A stretch of 64,000 nt of DNA, taken from assembly GCA_963728965.1 (NCBI GenBank), contig CAVSMH010000009.1, positions 62,001 through 126,000 of the forward strand, given 5' to 3'. This DNA is from DASQZT01 sp963728965. Lineage in GTDB: Bacteria > Acidobacteriota > Terriglobia > Bryobacterales > Bryobacteraceae. Positions 1-8,309 of this stretch are shown here, piece after piece. Position 1 is the first letter of the stretch. The number at the start of each line of letters is the position of its first letter. The notes under the pieces are model-generated. The model saw only the letters and a list, made by a program, of their open reading frames with translations, was not told the DNA's origin and ran no database searches. The position numbers and the translations under genes are program-made.

Positions 1-1170
1 CTGATGACCGCGCAGGGTTCGCTGCAAGTTGCGGTGGAGGCGGTAGCGCGCGGCGCCAGCGACGTGATCGGCAAGCCGTTCGAGATTGCCGCGGTGGTAG
101 CGCTGTTGCGGCGGTACCTGGAGGCGCGGCGGGAAGCGCGGACGCTGTCCCTCGATGAACAGCCGCGGAGCGACCTGACCGGGGCCGGGCTGGTGGGGCG
201 CAGCGCTCCGATGGTGATGGTGTACAAGCTCATCGCCCACGCCGCGCGTACCGACGCCACGGTGCTGATTATCGGCGAATCCGGCACGGGCAAGGAGCTG
301 GTGGCGCGCGCCATTCACGATTTCAGCACGCGCGCCCAGCGGCCGTTCCTGTCGGTGAACTGCTCCGGCCTGACCGAAACGCTGCTGGAGGCGGAGTTGT
401 TCGGGCACACGCGCGGATCGTTCACCGGGGCCGCGGCCGACCGCGCCGGGCTGTTCGAAGCGGCCGAAGGCGGGACCCTGTTCCTGGATGAGCTGGCCTC
501 CACCAGCGCCGCCTTCCAGGCGAGCCTGTTGCGGGTGTTGCAGTCGGGCGAGGTGCGGCGCATCGGTTCCACACAGCCGCGGCGCGTCAACGTGCGCGTG
601 ATCGGCGCAAGCAACGCTCCCCTGCGGGAATTGGCAACGAAGGGCGTTTTCCGGGCGGACCTGTTCTACCGGCTGAGCGTGCTTTCCATCGAATTGCCGC
701 CGCTGCACGCCCGCACCGGGGATATCGAGCTTCTGACCGCGCATTTTGTGAAGTGCTTTCGCGATCCGGATCAGCCGGCGCCGCACATCACCAGCGAGGC
801 GATGGCGGCACTGGCGGCACACAGCTTTCCGGGGAACGTGCGGGAACTGGAGAACGCGCTGCGCCGCGCCGTCGCGCTCTCGAGCGGCGGGCTGATCACC
901 ATCGACTGCCTGCCGCCCGAAATCGCCACGGCCAAACGGAAACCGGCGGAGGGGCGCAGCGACCACTTAATCGCCGACCGTCCGACCATGGAGGAATTAC
1001 AACGCCGATACCTTCAGCTTGTGCTGGAGGAAAGCGGTTGGAACCGCCGCCGGGCGGCTGCCGTCCTTAGTCTCGATCGCCGGACAATCCAGCGCCTGAT
1101 TGCGCGCTACCAGTTGCAAGGGGCGGTCGACCCCGAGGGAGAACCGGAACTGGAAGAAGACAGCGCGTGA
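1..1170 (+). CDS. Sigma-54-dependent response regulator (NtrC family), 5' end outside window
   Basis: The frame is open from base 1, so the gene starts upstream. What remains begins in the last part of a receiver domain: an MTA segment and the GKPF motif, which carries the conserved lysine near the receiver C-terminus. A sigma-54 AAA+ domain follows, with Walker A GESGTGKE (about residues 91-98 counted from the ATG at 4), a GAFTGA loop that reads GSFTGA (138-143), and Walker B GGTLFLDE (156-163). The end is a Fis-type helix-turn-helix (about 325-370). Family knowledge: such proteins open sigma-54 promoters after phosphorylation by a sensor kinase; the kinase is not in the window. The stop overlaps the GTG of the next gene (GTGA), which suggests coupled translation with the FecR-barrel gene. 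The Ala-to-Ser change in the sigma-54 contact loop is unusual and may alter activation. Confidence 0.93.
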   Translation: MMTAQGSLQVAVEAVARGASDVIGKPFEIAAVVALLRRYLEARREARTLSLDEQPRSDLTGAGLVGRSAPMVMVYKLIAHAARTDATVLIIGESGTGKELVARAIHDFSTRAQRPFLSVNCSGLTETLLEAELFGHTRGSFTGAAADRAGLFEAAEGGTLFLDELASTSAAFQASLLRVLQSGEVRRIGSTQPRRVNVRVIGASNAPLRELATKGVFRADLFYRLSVLSIELPPLHARTGDIELLTAHFVKCFRDPDQPAPHITSEAMAALAAHSFPGNVRELENALRRAVALSSGGLITIDCLPPEIATAKRKPAEGRSDHLIADRPTMEELQRRYLQLVLEESGWNRRRAAAVLSLDRRTIQRLIARYQLQGAVDPEGEPELEEDSA

Positions 1171-3272
1171 AACCGGGTGCCACAGTGCGGAATCGGGCGA
1201 GCGTGGCGGCTGCCGGGTGGGTGGCGGGCCTGCTGCTGATTGCGGGCGCTGCCTTCGGGCAATCGACCGACGTGGTGGCGCGGGCCACCGGTGTGAGCGG
1301 CCGCGCGTTTCTGACCGAGGGCACCGGTTCGCTGGTGCCGCTGACCGCGGGATACATCCTGAACCCGGGGGACCGCATCGACACGCGCGGCGGCGGCCGG
1401 GTGGTCATCGACTTGAGCGATGGCAGCATGGTGGTGGTGCAGCCGGAATCGGTCATCCTGCTGAAAGACTTCCGGCAGGCCGGCTCGCTGCGCGAGTTGT
1501 TCGACATCACGGTGGGGATGGTGCGGGTGAAGATCAACCATTTTGGCGGGCGCCCCAATCCCTACCGCATGAACAGCCCCACCGCTTCCATCGCTGTGCG
1601 GGGCACCGAATTCAGCATCGAGGTGTCGGCACGGGGCGATACCCAGGTGGTGGTTTACGAAGGCGCGGTGGAGGTGACCAGCTTCGCGGATCCGGGGCAG
1701 CGCATCCTGATCGAAGCCGGACGGGGCGTGCTGGTGCGGGCCGGCCAGGATTTTCGCTTTTTCGCGCCGCAAGGCAACCGTCTGGGCGATATCGGCGACC
1801 ACGATGTGGGCGGCGATCCGCGCCTGGCGCAACTGGTCAACGCGGTCGCACCCACCGGGCAGCCGCGTGACAACCATGTTTCGCCGCACCCGGATCACGA
1901 CGAGCCTTCGCCGCGGGCCACCGCCAGCACTTACGACCGTTTCATCGCGGGACTGGCAGACATCGCCCAGATGCCGTTTCTTTTCCGCTACAACGCGTTC
2001 GCCGAACCGCACCTCGACAGCCTGGAAAACCCGGCCGCCGCGACCGCATTCACCCAAGGGGAAGGGCGACTGTTCCTGCTGCCGTCGCGGCACGGCGCGC
2101 AGGGCGTGGGCGAGCTCGGAGCCGCCTTCGGGGACGATGCCTCGCTGCCGGCGGACTACACGCTGTCCCCGCAGTTTTCGATGTTCACGCCGGTGGGCCG
2201 CGGTTTCGTGGTGGGAGGCAGCGTAGCGGCGTCGCGCATCGGCAGTTCCGGCATCTCTTCCATGCCCGATCCGGACCCCACCGATTCGGGCGGCGAGCAC
2301 GTGCTGGACACGACCGGCAAATCGAGCAGCAATTTCTATACCGGGGCGCTGGTGGCGGCGCGGCGCTTCGGCCGCAGCAGCATCGGCCTGGAGGTGGAGC
2401 ACACGCGGGGCAGCGGCGGGTTGCGCAGCACCACCACCGACGCCGATCCGCATTATGTGTCGCAGGAACGGATCGGCTCGTCGTCGAAGGTTGCGCAGAC
2501 GCGGTTTACGGCGGGTGTCTCGCGCGAGTTTTCGAAGAAGGCGACACTCGGCGTGTTCTACCGCTACGGTGTGTTCACGGCCGACGACTTCGACCGGAGC
2601 CACTCGATCGACGGTTTCGCGTTGGGGCTGAATTCGACCCACACCCAGGGCCACTCCTCGGAACTGGGGCTGCGACTGCGCGGGGCGCTCTCCGGCCGGC
2701 TTCTGTACGGGGTTGCCGGCGCATGGACGGGAGTGTCGCTGGCGGACGGGCTGGTGCGCAGCAACGCGGTGGATTCGCACGCGCGGGATCGCGCCCAGAG
2801 GGGCTCCATCGGCATCGGCCTGGGGTACGCGGTGAGCCCGCGGGTGATGCTCACGTTCGACCTGGCCGGCGGCGCGGCTCGCACCCAGGCAGCGCGCGTC
2901 GAAAGCGACACCGGTTCGACCTTGCAAAACGGCACCAACAACAGCCGCTTCTTCTCGGTGCACAGCGCGATTCAGGCGGATCTCACGCGTCATCTCTTCG
3001 TCAGCGCCTCGCTGCTGGGGGTAGCGCGATCGGAGAATCTTCACGTGGACTTTTTTCCGGACCGCTACGGCTACACCTCATTCGTGGCCGATTCGTTTTT
3101 TCCGCTGGTGCCGGGAGTGTATCCGACCGGGAGCCGGTTTTCCGATTTTGGCGCGGGATGGCGTTTTTCGCCGGAGGTGTTCCTGCAATACGTCTATTCG
3201 ACCGATTACGGGGTGACGTCGGCGGCGCACACCCTGATGTTGCGGTACACCTTCCGGATCGGGCGTGAGTAG
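1167..3272 (+). CDS. Secreted FecR-domain protein with C-terminal outer-membrane beta-barrel-like region
   Basis: 701 residues from a GTG start that overlaps the stop of the upstream regulator. A Sec signal peptide (about residues 10-32, ending near AFGQ) is followed by a FecR domain (about 40-190). That domain shows the repeated beta pattern seen in FecR proteins, including PGDRIDT, a VVIDLSDGS strand, and IAVRGTEFSI followed by YEGAVEV. A low-complexity linker (about 225-250) leads to about 430 residues of alternating strands rich in aromatic and small residues, ending in RYTFRIGRE, as expected for an outer-membrane barrel. FecR domains usually sit in periplasmic sensors that signal to ECF sigma factors; here one appears joined to a barrel and coupled to a sigma-54 regulator. 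An envelope sensor or anchored periplasmic domain is my inference. The barrel call rests on pattern only. Confidence 0.8.
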   Translation: MKPGATVRNRASVAAAGWVAGLLLIAGAAFGQSTDVVARATGVSGRAFLTEGTGSLVPLTAGYILNPGDRIDTRGGGRVVIDLSDGSMVVVQPESVILLKDFRQAGSLRELFDITVGMVRVKINHFGGRPNPYRMNSPTASIAVRGTEFSIEVSARGDTQVVVYEGAVEVTSFADPGQRILIEAGRGVLVRAGQDFRFFAPQGNRLGDIGDHDVGGDPRLAQLVNAVAPTGQPRDNHVSPHPDHDEPSPRATASTYDRFIAGLADIAQMPFLFRYNAFAEPHLDSLENPAAATAFTQGEGRLFLLPSRHGAQGVGELGAAFGDDASLPADYTLSPQFSMFTPVGRGFVVGGSVAASRIGSSGISSMPDPDPTDSGGEHVLDTTGKSSSNFYTGALVAARRFGRSSIGLEVEHTRGSGGLRSTTTDADPHYVSQERIGSSSKVAQTRFTAGVSREFSKKATLGVFYRYGVFTADDFDRSHSIDGFALGLNSTHTQGHSSELGLRLRGALSGRLLYGVAGAWTGVSLADGLVRSNAVDSHARDRAQRGSIGIGLGYAVSPRVMLTFDLAGGAARTQAARVESDTGSTLQNGTNNSRFFSVHSAIQADLTRHLFVSASLLGVARSENLHVDFFPDRYGYTSFVADSFFPLVPGVYPTGSRFSDFGAGWRFSPEVFLQYVYSTDYGVTSAAHTLMLRYTFRIGRE

Positions 3273-3324
3273 CCGGGCGGCTCCGGGTGGCGGGATCGCC
3301 AGAGGGGCGAGCGATAATCAACCC

Positions 3325-4239
3325 ATGCCCTTCCGAAGCCCGATGCCGGCAGTCCTGGTTTTTGTTCTATCCGCCGCTGCTGTTCCTGCACAGACCATGC
3401 CGGCGCCTGCCGGTCCGGTGCAGCCGTCGGCGCTCACCGTGCTGAACAACGCGTTTCGCGCGGCATACGCCGACGCGAAGACGCGCGTCCTGGCGGCCTC
3501 CGGTCCGACTCTGATCGTCAACGGCGATACTTTCTCGCTGCTGCGCGACGGGCGACGCAGGGAAGCCAACGTCGGGAGCCCGACGTACGACCCGCTCAAG
3601 GCCATTGCCCACATTCCGCTGGCGATTTATGTGACGCTCACGCCGGGCGACGGAGCGGTCGGCAACGATCGCCTCAAGACGCTCGCGGACCTGCGCGCAC
3701 TCATCCCGCCCGCCGAGGCCAGCCTCGACCAGGTGAGACTCTCCGCCGCCACGCTGGCGCGCCAGAAGCAGATCGTGTCGGCGGCTCTGGCCTTCCTCGA
3801 CGAGGTGACCGGCCGGGGCCGGTTCGCCCGTTCCGCGCTGGTGGCGTTCACGCGCGGCATGGCTCCGCTGGTGATGGAGAATGTCAGGGAGGCCACCCGC
3901 GCGCAGTTGGATGCCACCCACGCGCAGGTCTCGGCGTGGCGCCGGGACATGAGCCCGCAGGAATGGAGCCGGTTGCACGTTGTAATCATCGGCCCGCACA
4001 TGCCGCGCGAGGACCTGGTGGTCACGCAGTACTTCCTTCGCCTGCTCCACGAGCCGGGAGAGGGCCGCCGCGTAGTGTACGCCGAATCCCTCTGGGAGGA
4101 ACCGAAGGCGCTGGATCTGCTCGGCACGCACCTGCTCGACGGCAGTGTCGGCGAGGCCTTCTTTGGCGACTATCTGCGCATGCACCGCGACCTGCTGGGC
4201 GACGCTGCCAGCCAGTACCTTCCGCACCTGCTGCCTTGA
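3325..4239 (+). CDS. Hypothetical secreted protein
   Basis: 304 residues. I chose the ATG at 3325 because it opens directly onto a Sec signal peptide (MPFRSP, then a hydrophobic run ending VPAQ); the frame is open further upstream but that part overlaps the preceding gene and lacks signal-peptide character. The mature protein is mostly alpha-helical in character and has no cysteine pattern, Walker motif or catalytic signature I recognise. It lies 52 bp after the FecR-barrel gene on the same strand and may share its transcript. Its relation to that gene is unknown and I assign no function. Confidence 0.75.
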   Translation: MPFRSPMPAVLVFVLSAAAVPAQTMPAPAGPVQPSALTVLNNAFRAAYADAKTRVLAASGPTLIVNGDTFSLLRDGRRREANVGSPTYDPLKAIAHIPLAIYVTLTPGDGAVGNDRLKTLADLRALIPPAEASLDQVRLSAATLARQKQIVSAALAFLDEVTGRGRFARSALVAFTRGMAPLVMENVREATRAQLDATHAQVSAWRRDMSPQEWSRLHVVIIGPHMPREDLVVTQYFLRLLHEPGEGRRVVYAESLWEEPKALDLLGTHLLDGSVGEAFFGDYLRMHRDLLGDAASQYLPHLLP

Positions 4240-4287
4240 TTGTCGCGGGTGCGGTCCTGCAAAATGGCGAATTCTGCCGGCCCGCCT

Positions 4288-6501
4288 TCATTTCGCTGCG
4301 GGATCCCCGGTGGCCGGCGGCGCGTGATCCGTCGTGGCGGGAGGACCGAGCAACTCCGCGAGCACCGGCTTCAACGCGTCTGCCCAGACCTGATATCCCT
4401 TCGCGGTGGGATGCAGCTTGTCCCGCGCATTCATCATCCCTTCGAACAGCTTTCCCTGTCCATCGGCGAGCTTCCCGTTGATGTTCAGGTAGCGAATCGT
4501 CCTGCCATCCGCGAACCGGGAGAGACTATCGTTGATCCGGCCGATAATGGGCATGAAGCCCGGATTGTCGTTTCGCGGGAAGATTCCCATCAGCACGATG
4601 GTCGCCGCGGGAGCTTTCTTTTGAATGGTGCGCACGATTGCCTCCACGCCCCGCGTCACGTCCTCTGCCCTCGCGTTTGCAGCCCCTGCGAGCAGCGGAC
4701 CGCCCACATTGTTCGTGCCCGCGAGCAGCACGACCACCTTGGGATTTACTGCATCCAGTTCCCCGTTTTCGAGGCGCCACAGGATATTCTGGGTCCGATC
4801 GGCGCCCCACCCGAAATCGGCTGCATTCCATCCGTGGAAGTTCTGGTTCCAATTGGCGAGCAGTTCCGGGTAGTCGGTCGCGCCCCATCGCCGCGTGATC
4901 GAATCGCCTTCGAAGTACACGTCGATGCCGCCCTCCTTCGCTTTTTCGAGAAGCTGCGAATGGGCCAGGAGTGAGTTCGGGTCGGATCGAAAGACCGGTT
5001 GGTCAGCCGGGAATTCCCAGGGCGCGGGATGATACGCGAGGAACTTGTCCGCCCATTGAATAAAGTACTTCCAATTGGGAGCATCGGTGTGCCCGCCGTC
5101 ATGCTGCCGCCAGGCGAGTTGCCCGTTGAGCAGGCCTCTGTTTACGGGCGGCATCTTTGCGGTGTGATAATCGCCGGTGATCCCCAGATCCGTGGCGCCC
5201 AACAGCCGGAACACGGGCCCAGCCGCCACGGTTGCCATGAAGCTGCCTTGCTGGTCGAGCCACTTGGCGTCCCCTCTCTCGGGGATGCCGTAGCTGATGA
5301 ACGTTAACCGCGGGGCGCACAAGGCAATCAGATCATTCGAGTCGACCGGCAAGTCGCCGGCATTCCTGCTTCCGAACGACGCTTCGGCGGCCCCGTATTT
5401 TAAGAAGTTGCCGGCCATCCAGTGATACTCGCCGGTGCCGGTCAGGTTCTCCACCGCCTCTCCGAAGTTGCGCCGATGGGGTTTGGCGCCGCCCTCGCCG
5501 GAGGAGCCGACCAGCACGACCGCAAACCGGGTGTCGAAGGCCATAGTCACAAGGGCGGCTTTTCCATAGCGGGACAAGCCTTCTATGCCGACGCGCTTTG
5601 CATCCACGGACTGATCGGTTTCGAGGTAATCGAGACCGCGGGAAGCGCCCCAAGCCCAGGCGCGAAGGGCTCCCCAATCGTCAGGCTTTCGAGGCTGTCC
5701 CTGATTGGTCAGGCCGATGATTCCCCTCGTCAGACCGGCGCCCTGATCCGGCTGAACGCTGCCCGGGTCCAGGAGCGCATAGCCCCATCCGCCGGCAATC
5801 AATTGCTGGGTCGAAGGCGGATCGGTGCCCAGCACCGCCTTCAACTCGGGCCGATTGGCGGACAGATCCGCCATGCGCTTCAGAAAGGCAGCGCTCCCGA
5901 ACATCATCATCACCGGCACCGGTCCTTTCGCATTGGCCGGCAGCACAAGGGTCATTTGAATGTCGACGGTGATGGCCGGGCACGAAGCGTTGTCCAGGTG
6001 TCCGATGAGCTGTTTTTCGATCACCGGAAAAGCGCCGGTTTTCGAGTTGGCTGTGCTCACCACCTGCCAGCTCACCTGGGGGACATCACGAGGGACCCGG
6101 CCGAGCACTTCGCGCTCGAAGTCTTCCACGATCTCCGGACGGCGTTGCTGCCACCACTGATCTGCCGTCTTGACCCTCTGCGCCTTTTTCAACGTCAATG
6201 CATCGGGCAGATCGGGAAACGGATTGGCCTTCGCCTCATCGTAGTTGGCGTGATTGGGGGCTTTCTCGTTGCCGCTCGGGCCGGGACGAAGAGACGTGAT
6301 GCCGAGCTGGTTCATCATGTCGCGATGGTCCTGCTCCGCGGTCCAGGTCATCGGGGCGCAGCCGCTTGGAGAGCCGGCGGGCTTTGGCACAGCCAGGCTG
6401 GGATTCTGCTGTGCCGGGGCCATTTGGGTGGCAAGAAAGGCCGAAGCGGTGAGTACAACGAGCTTCGGGATTCGATGCCTCGCGTGGATCGGAGTGATCA
6501 T
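4288..6501 (-). CDS. Secreted two-domain esterase: CE15-like glucuronoyl esterase plus SGNH/GDSL hydrolase
   Basis: 737 residues from the ATG at 6501, which opens onto a signal peptide ending MAPAQQ; an upstream in-frame ATG at 6603 would add an arginine/proline-rich stretch and overlap the divergent gene. The N-terminal about 470 residues resemble carbohydrate esterase family 15: GLSRYGKA carries the nucleophile serine in the place of the family's GCSRNGKG, SSGEGGAK follows, and a histidine sits in DGGHTD. The C-terminal about 230 residues are an SGNH hydrolase with block I EGDSIT, block II around GWGADRTQN, block III LAGTNN, and the DKLHPT block V with the catalytic Asp and His. CE15 enzymes cleave the ester between lignin alcohols and glucuronic acid on xylan; SGNH domains often deacetylate sugars. 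Joint action on decorated xylan is inferred. The leucine replacing cysteine in the CE15 motif is a small deviation. Confidence 0.85.
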   Translation of the reverse strand: MITPIHARHRIPKLVVLTASAFLATQMAPAQQNPSLAVPKPAGSPSGCAPMTWTAEQDHRDMMNQLGITSLRPGPSGNEKAPNHANYDEAKANPFPDLPDALTLKKAQRVKTADQWWQQRRPEIVEDFEREVLGRVPRDVPQVSWQVVSTANSKTGAFPVIEKQLIGHLDNASCPAITVDIQMTLVLPANAKGPVPVMMMFGSAAFLKRMADLSANRPELKAVLGTDPPSTQQLIAGGWGYALLDPGSVQPDQGAGLTRGIIGLTNQGQPRKPDDWGALRAWAWGASRGLDYLETDQSVDAKRVGIEGLSRYGKAALVTMAFDTRFAVVLVGSSGEGGAKPHRRNFGEAVENLTGTGEYHWMAGNFLKYGAAEASFGSRNAGDLPVDSNDLIALCAPRLTFISYGIPERGDAKWLDQQGSFMATVAAGPVFRLLGATDLGITGDYHTAKMPPVNRGLLNGQLAWRQHDGGHTDAPNWKYFIQWADKFLAYHPAPWEFPADQPVFRSDPNSLLAHSQLLEKAKEGGIDVYFEGDSITRRWGATDYPELLANWNQNFHGWNAADFGWGADRTQNILWRLENGELDAVNPKVVVLLAGTNNVGGPLLAGAANARAEDVTRGVEAIVRTIQKKAPAATIVLMGIFPRNDNPGFMPIIGRINDSLSRFADGRTIRYLNINGKLADGQGKLFEGMMNARDKLHPTAKGYQVWADALKPVLAELLGPPATTDHAPPATGDPAAK

Positions 6502-6518
6502 GTTTGACTCTCGAACAA

Positions 6519-6544
6519 ATTGTACCGGACATTGTACCGGACAT
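6519..6544. repeat. Tandem 12-bp direct repeat in a divergent promoter region
   Basis: The unit ATTGTACCGGAC is present twice head to tail (6519-6530 and 6531-6542) with a further AT. It lies between the start of the minus-strand CE15/SGNH gene (6501) and the start of the plus-strand YdeI-like gene (6602). The core GTACCGGAC is nearly palindromic. Position and perfect repetition suggest a regulator binding site, but no regulator is encoded next to it. Confidence 0.5.
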
Positions 6545-6601
6545 GGAGGAGGGCGCCAGGTCCCCTGCCGGCCCGGCTGCGCGGCATGGCAAGATATGAC
6601 C

Positions 6602-7084
6602 ATGCAGTCGAAGCACAGCGGGGAGCCGTCGTTTCAAGCCAAACTCGAAGGCACGGAGAAGGGCCGTGTTTATGTGGTCCTGCCGTTCGATCCGGAGCAG
6701 GTTTGGGGATTGCGGGCGCGCTACCACGTCAGGGGCACGATCAACGGGATGCGGGTGAGAGGCGCACTGGAGCAGTTCAGTAAAGGATATGTTCTGGCGC
6801 TCGGGCCGGCGTACCGGCGCGGAGCTGGGCTGCAACCGGGAGATTCCGTCCGAGTGGTGCTCATGCCCGAGGGTCCGCAGAGCGAAGCCCTGGCGGCCGA
6901 CATTGCCGCCGCCCTCGCGGCCCAACCGGACGCGGCGCGGTTCTTCGATGGCCTGGCGACCTTCTATCGCAAGAACTACCTTCGGTGGATTGACGCAACC
7001 AAGCGCAGCCCCGAGCTGCGTGCGCAACGGATCGCCGAGCTCATCGAGTTGATGAAGGCGGGCAAGAAGGAGCGACCCCGGTAG
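6602..7084 (+). CDS. DUF1905 / YdeI-OmpD-associated (OmdA) family protein
   Basis: 160 residues. I chose the ATG at 6602 because GGCAAG sits 8 bases upstream; an ATG two codons earlier (6596) is also possible. The N-terminal half (about 10-85) matches DUF1905, with FQAKLEG, a VVLPF strand and RVRGALEQF. The C-terminal part (about 105-155) matches the OmdA/YdeI domain, with FYRKNYLRWIDATKR and RIAELIELMKAGKKER. YdeI-type proteins have been linked to bacteriocin protection and envelope stress in enterobacteria, but the molecular role is unclear. It is divergent from the esterase gene and shares the 12-bp-repeat intergenic region. No signal peptide is visible, so it is likely cytoplasmic. Confidence 0.85.
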   Translation: MQSKHSGEPSFQAKLEGTEKGRVYVVLPFDPEQVWGLRARYHVRGTINGMRVRGALEQFSKGYVLALGPAYRRGAGLQPGDSVRVVLMPEGPQSEALAADIAAALAAQPDAARFFDGLATFYRKNYLRWIDATKRSPELRAQRIAELIELMKAGKKERPR

Positions 7085-7182
7085 AGTCGCATTCCGGACC
7101 GGTGTTTCGCCGGGTCCGGCCGGGTCGTTTTCGCCGGTTCGCCGTCTAATGGGAAGTACATTCGAATGGGAAGGGAGCCGCC

Positions 7183-8256
7183 ATGCGCTTCTTGTCTGTT
7201 CTTGCCGCCGACCTTCGCTTTGCCATTCGGATGGTGCGCCAGAACCCTGCGTTCTCGTCCGTCGCGATCCTCTGCCTCGCACTGGGTATCGGAGCGAGTT
7301 CCGCCATCGTTTACAGCCTAACGGATTACCCGGAACTGGAGCGCAGCGCGCAGACCCTGGAGGATATCGCCGCGCGCGAAAACAGGAACGCAGGGGTTAC
7401 CTCGGGACTTCCGGAAAGTGTTCGCGCCGTGCTTTTCACCCGAACGCCTTCGATTATTTCGGCGTTCCGGCGATGATCGGCCGAACCTGGAGCATCCAGG
7501 ACATTCCACAGCCACGTGCACCTCCGTCCCTCGACGCGGAGTTGCAGGCCATTACCCGGAGATTCGCCGACCGAAGTTGAAAGTTCTGATGGCCGCGGTT
7601 GGCGTGCTGCTGGTCATCGCGTGCGCGAATGTGTGCGTCCTGCTTCTGGCGCGGGCTACGGCACGCCAGCGGGAGATTGCCATCCTCGGTTCCATGGGCG
7701 CTACGGTTCGCCGCATCCTTCAGCAGCTGCTGACGGAGTCTGTGATCCTCGCGCTTTCCGGCGGGGTGCCAGGTGTGCTGCTGGCGTATCGAAGCGTTCC
7801 CGTGATCGTGGCGCTGATGCCCCAGTATTCGGTCCCGCACGAAGCCGATATCCACGTGAACGGGCCAGTCGTTCTGCTGACGTTTGCCATCTCGGTGGTG
7901 ATCGGAATTCTTCGAGCGGGCCTATCCACGCTTCAGTATGGTCCTGTTTTCCCTCTTTGGCGCCGTAGGCCTGCTGCTGGCTGCCACGGGGTTGTACAGC
8001 GGGGTGTCCTATACGGTAGAGCAGCGTACCCAAGAGTTCGCCATCCCCATGGCCGTGGGCGCTCAGTGGGGCTTGCCGGCAGCATCGTCTTGAGCCGCGT
8101 TACCGCACGCTTCGTGGAAGGGTGGAATCCGCGCGCGATCCAATCGCATTCGCGATCGTCGTGGCGGTTCTGGCACTAACAGGATTGCTCGCCTGCTGGC
8201 TGCCCGCGCGTCGCGCCACCGCAATCGACCCGATGATCGGGCTGCGTCACGATTGA
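7183..8256 (+). pseudogene. Decayed acidobacterial duplicated orphan permease (ADOP, FtsX/MacB-like)
   Basis: The first 80 codons read as a normal ADOP start (RFAIRMVRQNPAFSSVAILCLAL, then IGASSAIVYS). The homologous reading then moves through other frames: NAFDYFGVPAMIGRTWS near 7440-7490; then LLVIACANVCVLLLARATARQREIA with LGATVRRI-like text (about 7590-7760); then FSLFGAVGLLLAATGLYSGVSYTVEQRTQEFA near 7945-8045 in a further frame; and finally LPARRATAIDPMIGLRHD ending in TGA at 8254-8256. Intact ADOPs are about 800 residues with two FtsX domains. This copy is about 360 codons with several frameshifts and missing blocks, so it cannot make a full permease. No ATPase gene is adjacent, which is usual for the family. 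Confidence 0.85.
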
Positions 8257-8309
8257 TTGCAAGCCTTGCGCAAGAACAGGTTAAAATGAAGGCCACCAAA
8301 GGACACCCG

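Noticed and set aside
1107..3044. Open frame of 645 codons opposite the FecR-barrel gene
   Set aside because: Rich in Arg, His and Gln without structure; mirrors the codon bias of the opposite strand.
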